DNA from: Pyrenula massariospora
Taxonomy: Eukaryota; Ascomycota; Eurotiomycetes; Pyrenulales; Pyrenulaceae
Reading direction: 5' to 3'
Assembly (NCBI GenBank): GCA_021030905.1
Contig: JAGFMI010000027.1
Span: forward strand, 62,001-126,000
Length of the DNA: 64,000 bases
Position numbers and translations under genes: made by a program. The notes under the pieces are model-generated. The model was not told the DNA's origin, did not search any database, and saw nothing but the letters and a program-made list of their open reading frames with translations. Of this stretch, positions 12,601 through 23,829 are shown piece by piece; positions within the stretch are counted from its first letter, which is position 1, and each line of letters begins with the position of its first letter.

Positions 12601-13493
12601 CCGTGACGTTCTTCTGACGATTCCCTATCAGAGGCAGGTACTCATTCCGGCTAGTCTGGCTGGCGTTCGTCCCACCAGCTATCGCTCGATATTTATTGCT
12701 CCCCCCCACAAACTCGCCAAGTTCGCTTCCATGGATGGCGGCACAGAATAGAAGGTGATTGCCGCTTCCGCTCTGGCTTTCCCCCCCGAACTCGTCCAAT
12801 TGCTGATGGCGTGGGCGCATGCTTGCCTCGAGTCGGCATGCGTCTCGAATCCTCTTGCTTAGTGCCACTGGTGCATCTTTCTCGACTTGTATGGTAGAAT
12901 TAGCCCGCCCAACTTCATCGACTCCACTGATTCTCTCATCCAGACGGACGGGGCAATGTATTGCCTGCTCACAGGCTCAGTCTTACGGCTTCGTCATGAT
13001 GTACGGCCACCGATAATCTTCTATTACTCCTCAGCCACGGTACCGTTTAGCAACCACAGACCCCGATTTTTCGTAGCATCACCATCCAAGACCCACTGTC
13101 CTCGGCCGATCTATAAACATTCAATATCTTTTAACCCTCTTTTCTTGTCTCTTTGAGGAAGTTTTCATAGAGCATGTCTCCGTAGTCGGCGCTGTCCAAA
13201 TTCCGTATCAGTTTTGCCCCACCTGATAGGCGGTCCAGCAATTCACTCTTTATGGTCAATCTCTCACTTAATGCTTGTTCCGTCTTTTGAGCGATCTCCG
13301 TCCCGTTGTAACCAACATCACCAATTCACGATATCGGCCTTTTCATCCGCCGTCCAATGATCACATCCTGATAAAAGTGGGTGAACCACGACCAGGTGAA
13401 CCACATCAACAGAGCCATACATACCCGCAATACTCTTTTTGGATTGGACTGATGATGAAGCTCTATCTTTCTTGTCGAGACCTCCTAGCAGCA
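9672..13493. other. Gene-poor interval, mtg1 promoter to DUF3445 promoter
   Basis: No protein family, tRNA or transposon is recognisable in these 3.8 kb. Several open frames of 60-146 codons occur on both strands (for example 11193-12234 and 12311-12751), but they overlap one another, have no homology I recognise and no consistent splice signals. The first few hundred bases must carry the mtg1 promoter. Between about 12340 and 12800 there is a GC-rich patch with purine/pyrimidine runs, followed by the TATA-containing promoter of the next gene. A non-coding RNA or long untranslated leader is possible but not shown. Confidence 0.45.
13112..13117 (+). promoter_or_regulatory. TATA box candidate for the DUF3445 gene
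   Basis: A TATAAA sequence lies 377 bases before the chosen start codon and is followed by a pyrimidine-rich run (about 13130-13152), a common arrangement at fungal transcription starts. This predicts a 5' leader of roughly 300 bases. Confidence 0.4.
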
Positions 13494-15128
13494 ATGGATA
13501 ACAGCTATATTCTATCACTGGGGCCTATTCTTTGTCTGATCTTTCTGACCTACTTCATCTTGAACAAACACCAGAAAGATGCTCTTACGACGCGGCTCAT
13601 CTGGCGAGGAAGACGGACCTCATACGCTGATACCCCGCCTCGTTCTCTGTCGCCGAAGGAGAAAGCTCTTAAGTCTTCTTCACCTTCTGCAGAACTCGTT
13701 GATAGTTTCCCTCCAAATCGGCAAGAGGCTGTTGATGTGGTGGCGGCAAAACTATCGAGTGAGCAGAGATTGCAGATAATGGGCTATGAAACCAAAGAGT
13801 CAAAATGGACCAAAAATCTCATACCACTTACTGCGGATTATCGCACTTGCGATGATAACATATATACTCCCACTGGCATATCAATTGGACAAATCAAAGC
13901 TTTGGGCAATTTCCCGGACTATGAAGAGCTCAGCGGAGTTCCTTTACCCAAACCATACTCTGAATTCGAGATCACCAAAGCAATCTCGAGGCCGTACCGA
14001 CCTTTTCGATGGGCCTATCATCAAACGATGTGTGAGTCCGCCGTTCTCAATTCCTTTTTGCTCTAGCAGCTCCTCCATACTCATAACATAGTGACCAAAG
14101 CTCATCAAAGTTTGACAGCCCTGACAAAGCTTGAGCCAGATTGGTGGCTTGAGCTAGAAAATACATACAAGGAGAGAATACAACAGCGCAAAGGTCTATT
14201 CTCTGAACACGGCAAAGCAGTTCTCCAATGGCTTCCCGGTTCTGAGTTAGCTTGCAAAGAACTCATGGAGATGAGTCTTCATTTTCTGTGCGCGCGATAC
14301 CCACAGTACTTCAGCCTTTCCTCCGACAGCAGGACTTTCACCAACAAGATACTTGGTACCACACAGGACGTGTACACGAAGCATCCACTGCTTGTCATTC
14401 TTGACAACGTGCCTGAAGATTTTGGTATCATGCTGCGAGACCCTCAATCTGGCTATTACTTTCTACGCGCGGGTGTCATCTGTTCGGCTTTAGGCTGGAA
14501 TCTGGGTACGAAGATTGGCCTCAGATTGAACGAGATTCATGCTCCAATACCAGAGTACAAGGAGAAAATGCAATTCTCTATGGACAGGTGAGTATCAAAA
14601 CATGTCCTCTATAGCCAGATTACTCCTACGACTGACACTGTTCCTAGGTTTTTCTCCAAGATGCCAACAGTTCGGCCAATCCAACGTGGTTCGTGGGGAC
14701 TTGAGGTCGACACTCCTCTATTCATGCCGCCTGGAGATCCTCATGAGTCACATCGCCTCTCACAATCTCCTGATCTTACCATCAAGCGTTGCCACCTACG
14801 AGTCGACTGGCAGACTCTGCGGCGCCTTCCGCTCTCCGGAGCTATTGTTTTTAATTTCAAAGGCCTTTTCACGCCAGTAGAGGAGTTCCGGGACGAGGCA
14901 TACGTGCCAAGCTTGGTCCTCAAGGTACTTCGAGAAGGTAAGAAGAATATGATGGAGTACAAAAACACGTGGCACGTAGAGCATGTCGTCATTCCAGCTT
15001 TGGAGGAGTATGAAAGAGAGCAAATAAAGAAAGGCATCGTACCGAAGGATTGGGATGTACACACGCTTGAAGAAAGCCCGTGGTTCCCTGGGTGGTCCGA
15101 CAAATGGCATCGGCAACAGGGGTTCTGA
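13494..15128 (+). CDS. DUF3445 (heme-dependent oxidative N-demethylase-like) protein with N-terminal membrane anchor
   Basis: Three exons (13494-14031, 14119-14587, 14648-15128; introns of 87 and 60 bp) encode 495 residues. Residues 6-24 form one hydrophobic segment, followed by a basic linker, so the protein is probably anchored with its bulk on one side of a membrane. From about residue 160 the sequence matches the DUF3445 family (PF11927): RPFRWAYHQTM, the LEPDWWLELENTY block, DFGIMLRDPQSGYYFLRAGVICSALGW, and a C-terminal HVEHVVIPALEEYE block. Bacterial members have been described as heme-dependent N-demethylases; fungal members are mostly uncharacterised, so the substrate is unknown. The acceptor at 14118 was chosen because it gives QTMSLTKLEPDWW, matching the family; an acceptor at 14090 would add about nine residues. 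The ATG at 13494 was preferred because it starts the membrane segment. Confidence 0.85.
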
Positions 15129-15451
15129 ATTAGAAAGGGTGAGGCAAGGCTGACGAAAGTGCACCAAGAATGGTTTGGGCAAACCTATGGAGGTAAATTG
15201 ATGACTTTGAGGCGGACACTTGTTCTTACTGGGAGGATTCAAGTTCTCCGACATGACATTGGTATCCATTTCCGGGGGGCATCTTTGAGCGTCCGTGGAT
15301 GGATTGATATTTCGAGAGGAAGCTGCAAAAATGAGACTAAGTTAGCATTTGCATAGTTCGGTCTCGGGATGGAGGCAACTGTGATAGAATAAATTTCTTG
15401 CACGATGATATCTTTTTGAAAATTAATAAGACTTAACACCAGGTCTATCGA
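15129..15451. other. Convergent 3' flanks, DUF3445 gene and isy1
   Basis: These 323 bases lie between two converging genes and should hold both polyadenylation regions. Nothing else is visible. Confidence 0.4.
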
Positions 15452-16249
15452 TCATCCCATCTTGTCCAAAAGAGTTCTCCGTCGTCGATCAACAAGTTCT
15501 TCTTGTACTTCTTCTAAATTTGGCAATCTCCAAGTCATTCCGTCGCCGGCGTCTCCAGGTAAAGGCTCCCAATTTGGATCATTGTCTTCTTGATCCATAA
15601 GTCTCTCTACTGCCTCCCTTTCCTTCTTCTTTTCGTACTTGAGCAGGGTTCCGTCTGCCTCATCGTCGCCAAAGCCGAAATATCTAGCATCGACGTTCCT
15701 TCTTGCCAGGTCAGACCCAGTGCTGGCGCCTACGTCATCGTCATCGCCCCTGACTGCTCTTCGAGCGGCCCGCTCAAACATTTCTTTGACGCCAGGTAGC
15801 TCTCGGGCACGGCCAAAGTACCTGTAACCTTTCCCACCACCAGGTATCTCTCTGCCCTCGTCGTCGTATATTCTCCCTCCGCCTCGCATGTAGTTCGGTC
15901 CACCTAATTCACGAATCTGCCGCTCCCACATCCACTTCTCCTTCATGAGCTTGTTAATCTCATCGTTGAGATCTCGAATCTGGTAGTCGCTCAAAGCCTC
16001 GTCCTGTATTCTGGTAACCTTCCGTGATATTTCTTTCAGACACTGTCCCCTCCATTTCTCGCAGACGGGGATCGCGGTGACGGAGGTTATGAGCTTGGGT
16101 CGGCGGGTACGAGATGTGTCAAGGATTCCAAGATCGGCGGCTTGCTGGGCGCGAAATCGGAATAGCATAGACTGTGCTTTTTCTGAGTTGCGAGCCTAGA
16201 GCTTGTTAATACTAGGAATTGATATGCTAGCATGTTCAAAGCTTACCAT
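15452..16249 (-). CDS. isy1: Pre-mRNA-splicing factor Isy1
   Basis: Isy1 belongs to the Prp19-associated (NTC) part of the spliceosome and helps hold the catalytic centre for the first step. The coding sequence is split so that exon 1 is only the start codon (16247-16249); a 51 bp intron (16196-16246, GTAAGC to CTAG) follows at once, and exon 2 (15452-16195) carries the rest, 248 residues in total. The joined N-terminus MARNSEKAQSMLFRFR is the family signature, followed by the QQAADLGI block, a helical region around residues 40-90, a glycine-rich segment, and a C-terminus rich in Asp/Glu/Arg. It is divergent from the RhoGEF gene. Identification is very secure. Confidence 0.96.
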
Positions 16250-16968
16250 GGCTGCACATCCAACCGAGGTACCTTCAAGCTCGAGAAAGGTCTGGTGTAA
16301 TGCAGGGCAACCCCACGGAGGTTCTGAAAAAGGCGAAGTAATACGCTCTCCAATCCAAGTCTATGATAAGTGTAAGCCACTGGCGCAAGAAGAAGCTCAG
16401 GCTCAGGCTCTGAAGTTGGGTTGGGCGGAACCTGTTATTTGGACAGGTAAAACATAACGGTGCGGTGGATGGTCGGCGCGTTGACTCCGCCCCCAGGTTT
16501 TACATCACAATACAGGCCGTCTCGTACAGACCTCGACTCCACGGACCAGCTGGATCCGCTTGGAGTGGCCAGTGTCCTTGCTCGGGCTCACTTCACCAGA
16601 TTGCTTCAAGTACACATGCTGTAATTCTAAATCTCGTACGTGACAGGCACCGCTAGCCATCTCACCTTAATTCGAACCTTTCGCGGAACACCACGCGACG
16701 ACTCTCACAGCGTTTTTCTCGCTACCATGATCTGCGCTCCTTGAACTAGCGTGGTCTTGTGTCCCTCTTCATTGCCTTACCTCTCACGGCGGGGAATGTC
16801 ATACTTCGAGTCCCGAGTGCGCTCATGCAATGATGCACGCAAAATAGACCTGAAGAGCATGGTCAAGGTTTCTAGCCGGAGAGACGTCAATTGAACTCCA
16901 GCGCTACGTTTATTTGGGGACTTACGGATGATTTCGACGATTTGAGCACGTCGAGAGCCCGCAACAAC
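16250..16968. promoter_or_regulatory. Divergent promoter region isy1 / rom2
   Basis: This 719 bp region between two divergent start codons should contain both promoters and the RhoGEF 5' leader. The open frame seen upstream of 16969 starts with TTG, not ATG, and was not used. No clear TATA box or repeat was noticed. Confidence 0.45.
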
Positions 16969-19900
16969 ATGGCGAATTATCATCAGAACGGCCAGCCATA
17001 TTATGGCCAGCAGGATCACCCGTCTCAGTACAATCAATATGGCAATTACGGCTCGCAAATTCCAGGACAAAATCCACAAATCCGGAGGACACCCAGCTAC
17101 GACGCCGGCGACGATCGAAGCCTTGCCCAGGACGCTCAAGGCTACAATGCCACGGCAGCAGCTTATCAGCACCAAGAACCCATGAACAATCATCACCAGG
17201 TTGATGCCGTCCCTCAACAGGTCTTACCTTTGCGAACAGCAAGCTATGGCTCTAACTTTTCCGGCCATACCCAACAGCCTCAGACTGCCATGAACACATC
17301 CACCCCCCCAACCTACAATCCTCAGCAATTCAGCCAAGCGCAACCGCAGTATCCCTCCGTCTCTTACGCGCAGACACCCAGCGCTCCTGCCTATCCCTCT
17401 TATCAGCCCTATAATCCTGCGGCTTACCAACCTGCAAATGTGAGTCGACAGAGCGCCTATACTGCCCAAAACTACAACTCGAGCCCGTCAGCCTATAGTG
17501 CCCAAGCGTCTTTGGTCAATTCTCAGGCACCTCCCCCACCCCCACCTCGGCCCTACGAGACTTCCTATGCCGGGAGAAGACTGTCACACTCGACCAACTA
17601 CTCTCCTGACCTTTCAACCTCGAACACTCCCGTCCTCCCTCAGCATCGTGCAAATGTTGTCGCACAACCACACTCGTCGCCGCCTCCACCAGTCCCACCG
17701 AGACACGATAGCTACAATCTAACAGCCAATACTTCCCAATCGTACGGTTCTAGGCCGAGTTCTCACGATGCACAGCTCTCTGGATCCTACAACTCTGGTT
17801 ACGTTCAGTCTCCGGACGAAGGAACAAACGTATATCCCTCAACAAATATCAGACCACTAGAGCATAGAGTAAGCAGCAGATCGAGTCAGCATGGTCAACA
17901 ACATTCATCACCTTATGGGATCACGCAGCCCATGCCATCTCGGCAAGGCTCTCAGGCTGTACCCCAGAGGACCGATTCCTTGAGCCATCCTCATAACCGA
18001 CCTTTACCTAGCCTTCCTACCGACTCAGAGTCGGACTCTGACTATTTTGGCTTGCGCAATGGAGCTGCTGGTCAGCCAGAACTCGGCTACGAAGATCTCA
18101 TGCGAGAGGTGGAAGCTGCCGTCACCCAGGGACGACCTCACAGCTCAGCACCGCAAAGAACAAGTCCAAGAATGGATAGGGCTAGTCGTCAGTCTACCAT
18201 TCGCGAGGAAGCAACTGATTCGGCGGCCAACATCCCTTTGCAATCTGCTTTAGTCCCCGATGAGAGACCTTCACATACCAATGGTGGCTTGGGTGCCATG
18301 GGGTCCGCGTCTTATGTCAATTATGCGGCATTCTCTGAAGACAGTGACGCTGAAGCTGCCGCCGGCCTGGCCCTATTACAAGCCGCAGAGGAGGAAGAAG
18401 CTGCGAAGGAAGAGGCCCGTCGGCGATCAGGAAGTGCTTCGATGTTTGGCTCTCATAGCTCTCAAGGGCACATGCGACCACCAGCGCAGACAGCACAAGA
18501 AGCGAGCAGTGACAGCGATTACGGAAATGTGGATATGAGTCTAATGGGCGGCGGTTATGAAGCGCGCATGCATTATGGAGACGAACCCCAATCGGCCTAT
18601 GCTGCAGCAGCAAATGCAGCACCTCCAGGTTACAGTGATCAACGAGCTCGAGGATTAGGGTCGTTTCGGAGCTCGGACAGGTCCTCAGGAGGGAGGAGCT
18701 CGCAACAGAGTGCATACGATCCAATACCTATGCCTAGCCAGGATGCTATCCATCCCTTCCCGCCGTTCAAGCATCAAGACGTTGCCCGTGTGGATACAAG
18801 TGGCACCGGCGGCTTCACCGAACCAAGTCCTCATCCACGGAGAATGAGTTTTGAAGATGGTGACGAAGCTACTCTCGTGGACACTGAAGGGGGGCAAAGC
18901 CCGTCTCGCGAATCCATACCAGACCTCTTCTATCATCCAGGGATGAGCCCACAGAGACCATTACCACCTCCTCCTATAGACACGATGAACCGCATACCAC
19001 ATCTCATACCTGCAGGGACCTATGGCTCTCAGCAATACGATTCGTCAGGAAGATACGGTCCCGATCAGTACGAGCAAATGCTTAGTCCTGCTGCGGTTCC
19101 GCGATCCACCTCGGACGTAAGCGCGACCCGAAGAAAACCGCAAACAGAACAGCCGATACGATCTAAGACCGATGCAGATCGGGCAAGGATGCTTAAACAG
19201 CAGTCACTTTCCGGGTCTGGGTCTTACGACTCTTCCGGTACCCAGAGTGCTGTGCCATTAGATCTCCCGGCAATACCGAAGAAAAGGTTCAACCCGGCCA
19301 AAATTACAATAGAGCAGTTCCGCCGTTGCACGGAGCCATGGGCCCTGGGCTCAATTCTCACATGGGTCCAAGAGCTCGCGCAAGATGAGAGCGATTTGCG
19401 AGAGCATGCCATTGTGGATGCGATTGTAGCTCTTTTCGTGCATAAAGTGCCAACTATGAACACAGCGGACGCTGAAACCCTGGGCGCAAAGGTCGTCAAG
19501 GACATGTTCCAAGCTGGTGCTCTGATAAATGACGAGGAATGGGTCAAGTTTGGCTCTGAAAGCTTATCCGGGGTTCTGTTTCAGCTGACCGGTCACGGTT
19601 GCTATTCTCCAAAGCTGCATAATGTTGACACACCGGGACGCTGCTATTCATACCACTGCATGAGGACTTTGAAAAAGATTGACCTTAGTCAGGAGATGGA
19701 GCCTGAGAAAAAGCAGGAGGATTGGGCAACATACTATGGTCTAACAAAAGAAGAGATAGAGACTCGTGATAAAAAGGAGGTAGAAAGGCAAAACATCTTG
19801 CATGAGATCGTTACGGGTGAAGTTACCTATATGAGTAATTTGGACGTTTTACGGATCCTATATCGAGACTCACTGGCTAGAACACAGCCTCCGATTATAC

Positions 19901-22419
19901 CAGCTAAGAGGTCGGAGAGCTTCATGCGCGAGGTTTTCGGGCTTGCGGACGATGTCAAGAAGGTCAATGAGGATTATCTACTTGCTCAGCTAAAATACCG
20001 GCAACGAGAGCAGGGTCCTTGGATCACAGGATTCAGCGATATCTTCCGTGAATGGATCCGAAAAGCGAAACCTGTGTACGTGGAATATGCTGCTCAATAC
20101 CCTCGTGCAGATTACCTCATCCGGCGTGAGGCAGATCGAAACATGCTTTTCCAACAGTTCTTGAACCAGGCCAGAGAAGACAAGCGATCGAACCGGCTAG
20201 GCTGGGACAATTTCTTGAAAGCGCCGGTCCAGCGATTGCAGAGGTATGGTCTTCTTCTCCAGACCGTTCAAAAGCAGATGGTCAAGGAATCAGAAGAAAA
20301 GACAAATCTGCAATTTGCTCTTGACGAAGTTAAAGCGGCGACCTTTGAATGCAACAGCAGAGTTGCTGAAATGAATAAGAAGATGGCACTATTAGAATTA
20401 CAACAGAAGCTTCAGCTGAGAAAGGGAAAGAATGTAGAGCTTAACCTCGACCACCTAGGAAGACAGATACTTATCCGTGGGGATCTTCTTCGTGCTGGTG
20501 GAAAAGGACTTCAGTGGGTGGAGACACACGCCATTCTCTTGGACAATTACCTTGTCCTCGCAAAAGTCGTCAGCAGCCGCGATTCTGCTGGTGGTCTGAA
20601 GCAAGAGCGGTATGATGTGTCAAGAGCACCAATACCAATGGACCTTATTGTAATTGAAAGTACCAATGACGACCCTGTCGTCAAATCCTCTCCTCTAAAA
20701 GGCATCGGTGCTGTTACCTCAACTGCTAGAGGACAAGTCTCTGGTGACCCCAGGCTCGCTCGAACGACTTCTACACCGACTTCTGGCTCCGGACCAGGCA
20801 CCTTGACCCACACCAACACCAATACAACCTCTTCCGTACTATCAGAAAGAAGTTCGGGGAAGAGCATGGTCACGACAACCGTTCTCGATGGAAAAGATGA
20901 GAAGATCATGTACCCGTTCAAGGTCAAACATCTCGGCGAGGACGTGACGTATACTCTATATGCTCCAAGCGCATCCAACAGACAAGAGTGGTGCGAGGCG
21001 CTTGTCAGTGCGAAAACAGAACATGCAAGCGCCCTCTACGACCAAAATGCCGAACCCTTCAAGCTACGTGTCTTGGCAGATGCCTCCTTTGGCAACGATG
21101 CATTCTCCGGTAGCCAGCGTTCGGTGGTTATTAAACGTACGCCACTTGATCGAGCCATCAGAGAAGTCGAAAAGAGATTCAAGGATCAACCTAAGCCGCA
21201 AATGGTGTGTAGAGCAGCAGTCAACTGTGCCACGGTTTTTAACCAACCATACGGGCGACTCATGTGCGCCATTGGTACTGACTATGGTGTTTTCGTGTCT
21301 GAGTATGACAATCCTCGAGGATGGATCAGGGTAAGCCACCTAACCGTGCCCTGGACTTTTTATGATATCAATCTAACAATCTCAAGACAATCCAAAGCAC
21401 CAAGGTTACCCAAGTCGCTGTCTTTGAGGAGTTCAATCTATTCATTCTAATATCCGATAAATCACTCATTGCTTACCACCTTGATGTGGTCTGCCCAGTG
21501 CCCGGAAGCCACGCTGAGTCCAATGCTGTTCGTCGACCACCGCAGAAACTTTCTGGCTCTCGGGAGGTCGGTTTCTTCGCTACGGGCCGTATGAAGGACC
21601 GTGCACTTGTGATCTATAAGAAAAAGGACGGCATTTCGTCTACATTCAAGGTATGAAAGCCTCCTCATACTCTTACGATGCTCACCGCTCAATTTTTAGG
21701 TTCTCGAACCGGTTTTGCAGAAGTCAACAACTTCGCGCTCTCGATTCCTCCCATCTTCGACTCGGCGTGGCGCAACAGATTTCTTTCGTGAATATGACGA
21801 GTTCTACATACCTACAGAGTGCTATAGCATCAACCTTTTCCATTCGTCGCTTGCCGTTTCTACTTCCCATGGCGTTGAAGTCCTGACACTCGACAAGAAA
21901 CAGCCGTGGACGGTACCAAATCTGCGCTCGGAACAACCCGAGCACCAAGCACAACTTTCGTCCATGGCGAGCCACATAAAAGACCTAAAGCCTCTTGGAA
22001 TGTTCCGCCTTAGCGAAAGCGAGTTTCTTGTATGCTTCGAAAAGTGTGGCGTCTATGTCAATAAGCATGGCGACGTTTCTCGTTCTGTTGTGATGGAGTT
22101 TGTAGGTCAAGCGAAGACAGGATGCTTGTATGGTCAGTACCTCATCCTGTTCCATGATGACTTCATTGAGATCCGGAACGCCGCAAATGGCCGTCTCAAG
22201 CAAGTCATTGCTGGGAAGGACATCAAGATGCTGGATGATGGTGGCGGCGGGAACACTTATGGTGGTCCAGCCAGTCTGGGTGGTGGGATCAACGGACTAG
22301 GCATGAAGGGTTATGGCGCCGCTCCACGAACTGTCAAGGTCTGTATGCAACATCCCGAGATTGATCGATGTCAGATTGTCGTGGAGTTGGTCGAGAATGA
22401 GACACTGAAAGATTCGTGA
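16969..22419 (+). CDS. rom2: Rho1 guanine nucleotide exchange factor, Rom1/Rom2 type
   Basis: The product activates Rho1 at the plasma membrane in the cell-wall integrity pathway. Three exons (16969-21330, 21387-21650, 21700-22419; introns of 56 and 49 bp) encode about 1781 residues, clearly longer than yeast Rom2. The excess is an N-terminal low-complexity region of about 770 residues, rich in Tyr, Gln, Ser and Pro, with proline runs (PPPPPPRPYE, PPPPVPPRHD) that could bind SH3 domains. Then come a DEP domain (about 775-885), a DH/RhoGEF domain (about 935-1140, starting RQNILHEIVTGE), a PH domain with a Ser/Thr-rich insert (about 1160-1350), and a C-terminal CNH (citron) domain (about 1400-1770). 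This order is diagnostic for Rom1/Rom2. The ATG at 16969 is the first in the open frame. Domain calls are firm; the exact start is less sure. Confidence 0.94.
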
Positions 22420-23829
22420 GCGGACTTTGTATAGCTCTCTCGATTAATGCGCGGCGTTGGACCCGTGATGCAGATATTATATTCATTTGTCCTATCCGAT
22501 GGGCTATGGTCAGCGGTCCTTGTTTCAGCAAAGGCCTTGGATATAGGAGGAGGCAGTGGTCACAGGCGTTACATATTATGGGAATATCTTTTTGGGTAGG
22601 GACAACATGATGATCTGCACTTGCGAGCTTTTCTTCGACAAGACCACTGGATTTTTGACACCGGTTTTGGAATTGCCATTTGTTCTTGATTCGGCGTTAG
22701 ATACCCCATCTATCTCAGATGAAGTCAACTTTTTTGCTCAGAAGTTTCATTTCAAGACTTAGTATACATAAATGAGTAGAATGAGAACGGTAAGAGCGCC
22801 AAAAATTGTGGTATGATAGCATCGAAAATCATTCCAAGGTTCATGCGCCAGCTCTTTGGCCGGCTAATCTTCGGATAAATCGCTTCTTCGTCTCGCTCCT
22901 CTTCCCGCTGCATTCGGAACTTGATATCCATACTTTTTCACAAGAAGATTTCTCCCTCAACGCAACATCATCCAATTTTGTTTACCAACAAAGAAGTCTC
23001 CGGGAAAAAATCATATACATAATTGATCTCTGTTACAGACAGCTGAGGATCTTTGATCGCCCTCGATCTACTTATTTTAGCCGATCTATCACCTCAGTAC
23101 GCGAATTGTTGGTAGCCATCCAGCGCTCAACAGTCAGTGCTACCTGATTCCCGTTGGAATTGCCTACCTACCTAGGTAACATGGCAGTGTTTCGTTCGAT
23201 GCTTTCAAAACGAGATTCTCTCGAGAGCTAATCTCCTAATGTACTTCAAAAGCTCGGATGATTTGTGACCGAGGCTTCCAATTGTACCGTACTCTGGTGT
23301 CTGTCTTGATTCCTTACTATTTCCCCGGATCTACCGGGAGCGAAACATCCGTACAAGCTTATGACCTAGAAATATGGTAAGGTCCAGGATAGCAACCTCT
23401 ATTTGGTTCTATTGCTCCATCACCCTTGTCCGTATTCTCCCGGCATTCTCAGATATTTCTCCTTGAGGCCGTTTCTTAAGCTCACGTGCCATCGTCCTCA
23501 ACCAAGGTCGCTGGCTCATTTGCTTTGGCCATTGGACTTATAGGTAGGGTTCCGGTATTAAATAGGTCTTGAAGACTCCATGTTTGCTCCAACCCTGAAC
23601 AATTGTAAATGGCTGCGCAGTAACTCAAATGGGCCGACGGATTAATTGTTGAATCTCATATCCCTTCCAAGGGGACCAGAATCGTGTCCTAGGCTTGAGA
23701 AACTATAAGCCAGAGATGGTCTCAAAGACACAGGACGAAGAGAGGCTGAAATTTTCATCCTGGTTCACCCTCGTTGGCCTTGACTTTGAATCAGCATCGT
23801 TTTTGTCTCTTATGATTTCACCTACCACA
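22420..23829. other. Intergenic, rom2 3' flank and GH43 promoter
   Basis: No gene is recognisable in these 1.4 kb. A tandem CCTACCTAGG-type sequence near 23165-23178 is a short simple repeat often seen in fungal promoters. Small open frames such as 22806-23147 lack any family signature. Confidence 0.45.

Noticed and set aside
11193-12751. Several overlapping open frames of 76-146 codons on both strands
   Set aside because: No start context, splice pattern or homology; both strands are equally open, as expected by chance in this composition.
18317-18724. Minus-strand frame inside the RhoGEF gene
   Set aside because: Antisense shadow of the low-complexity N-terminal coding region.
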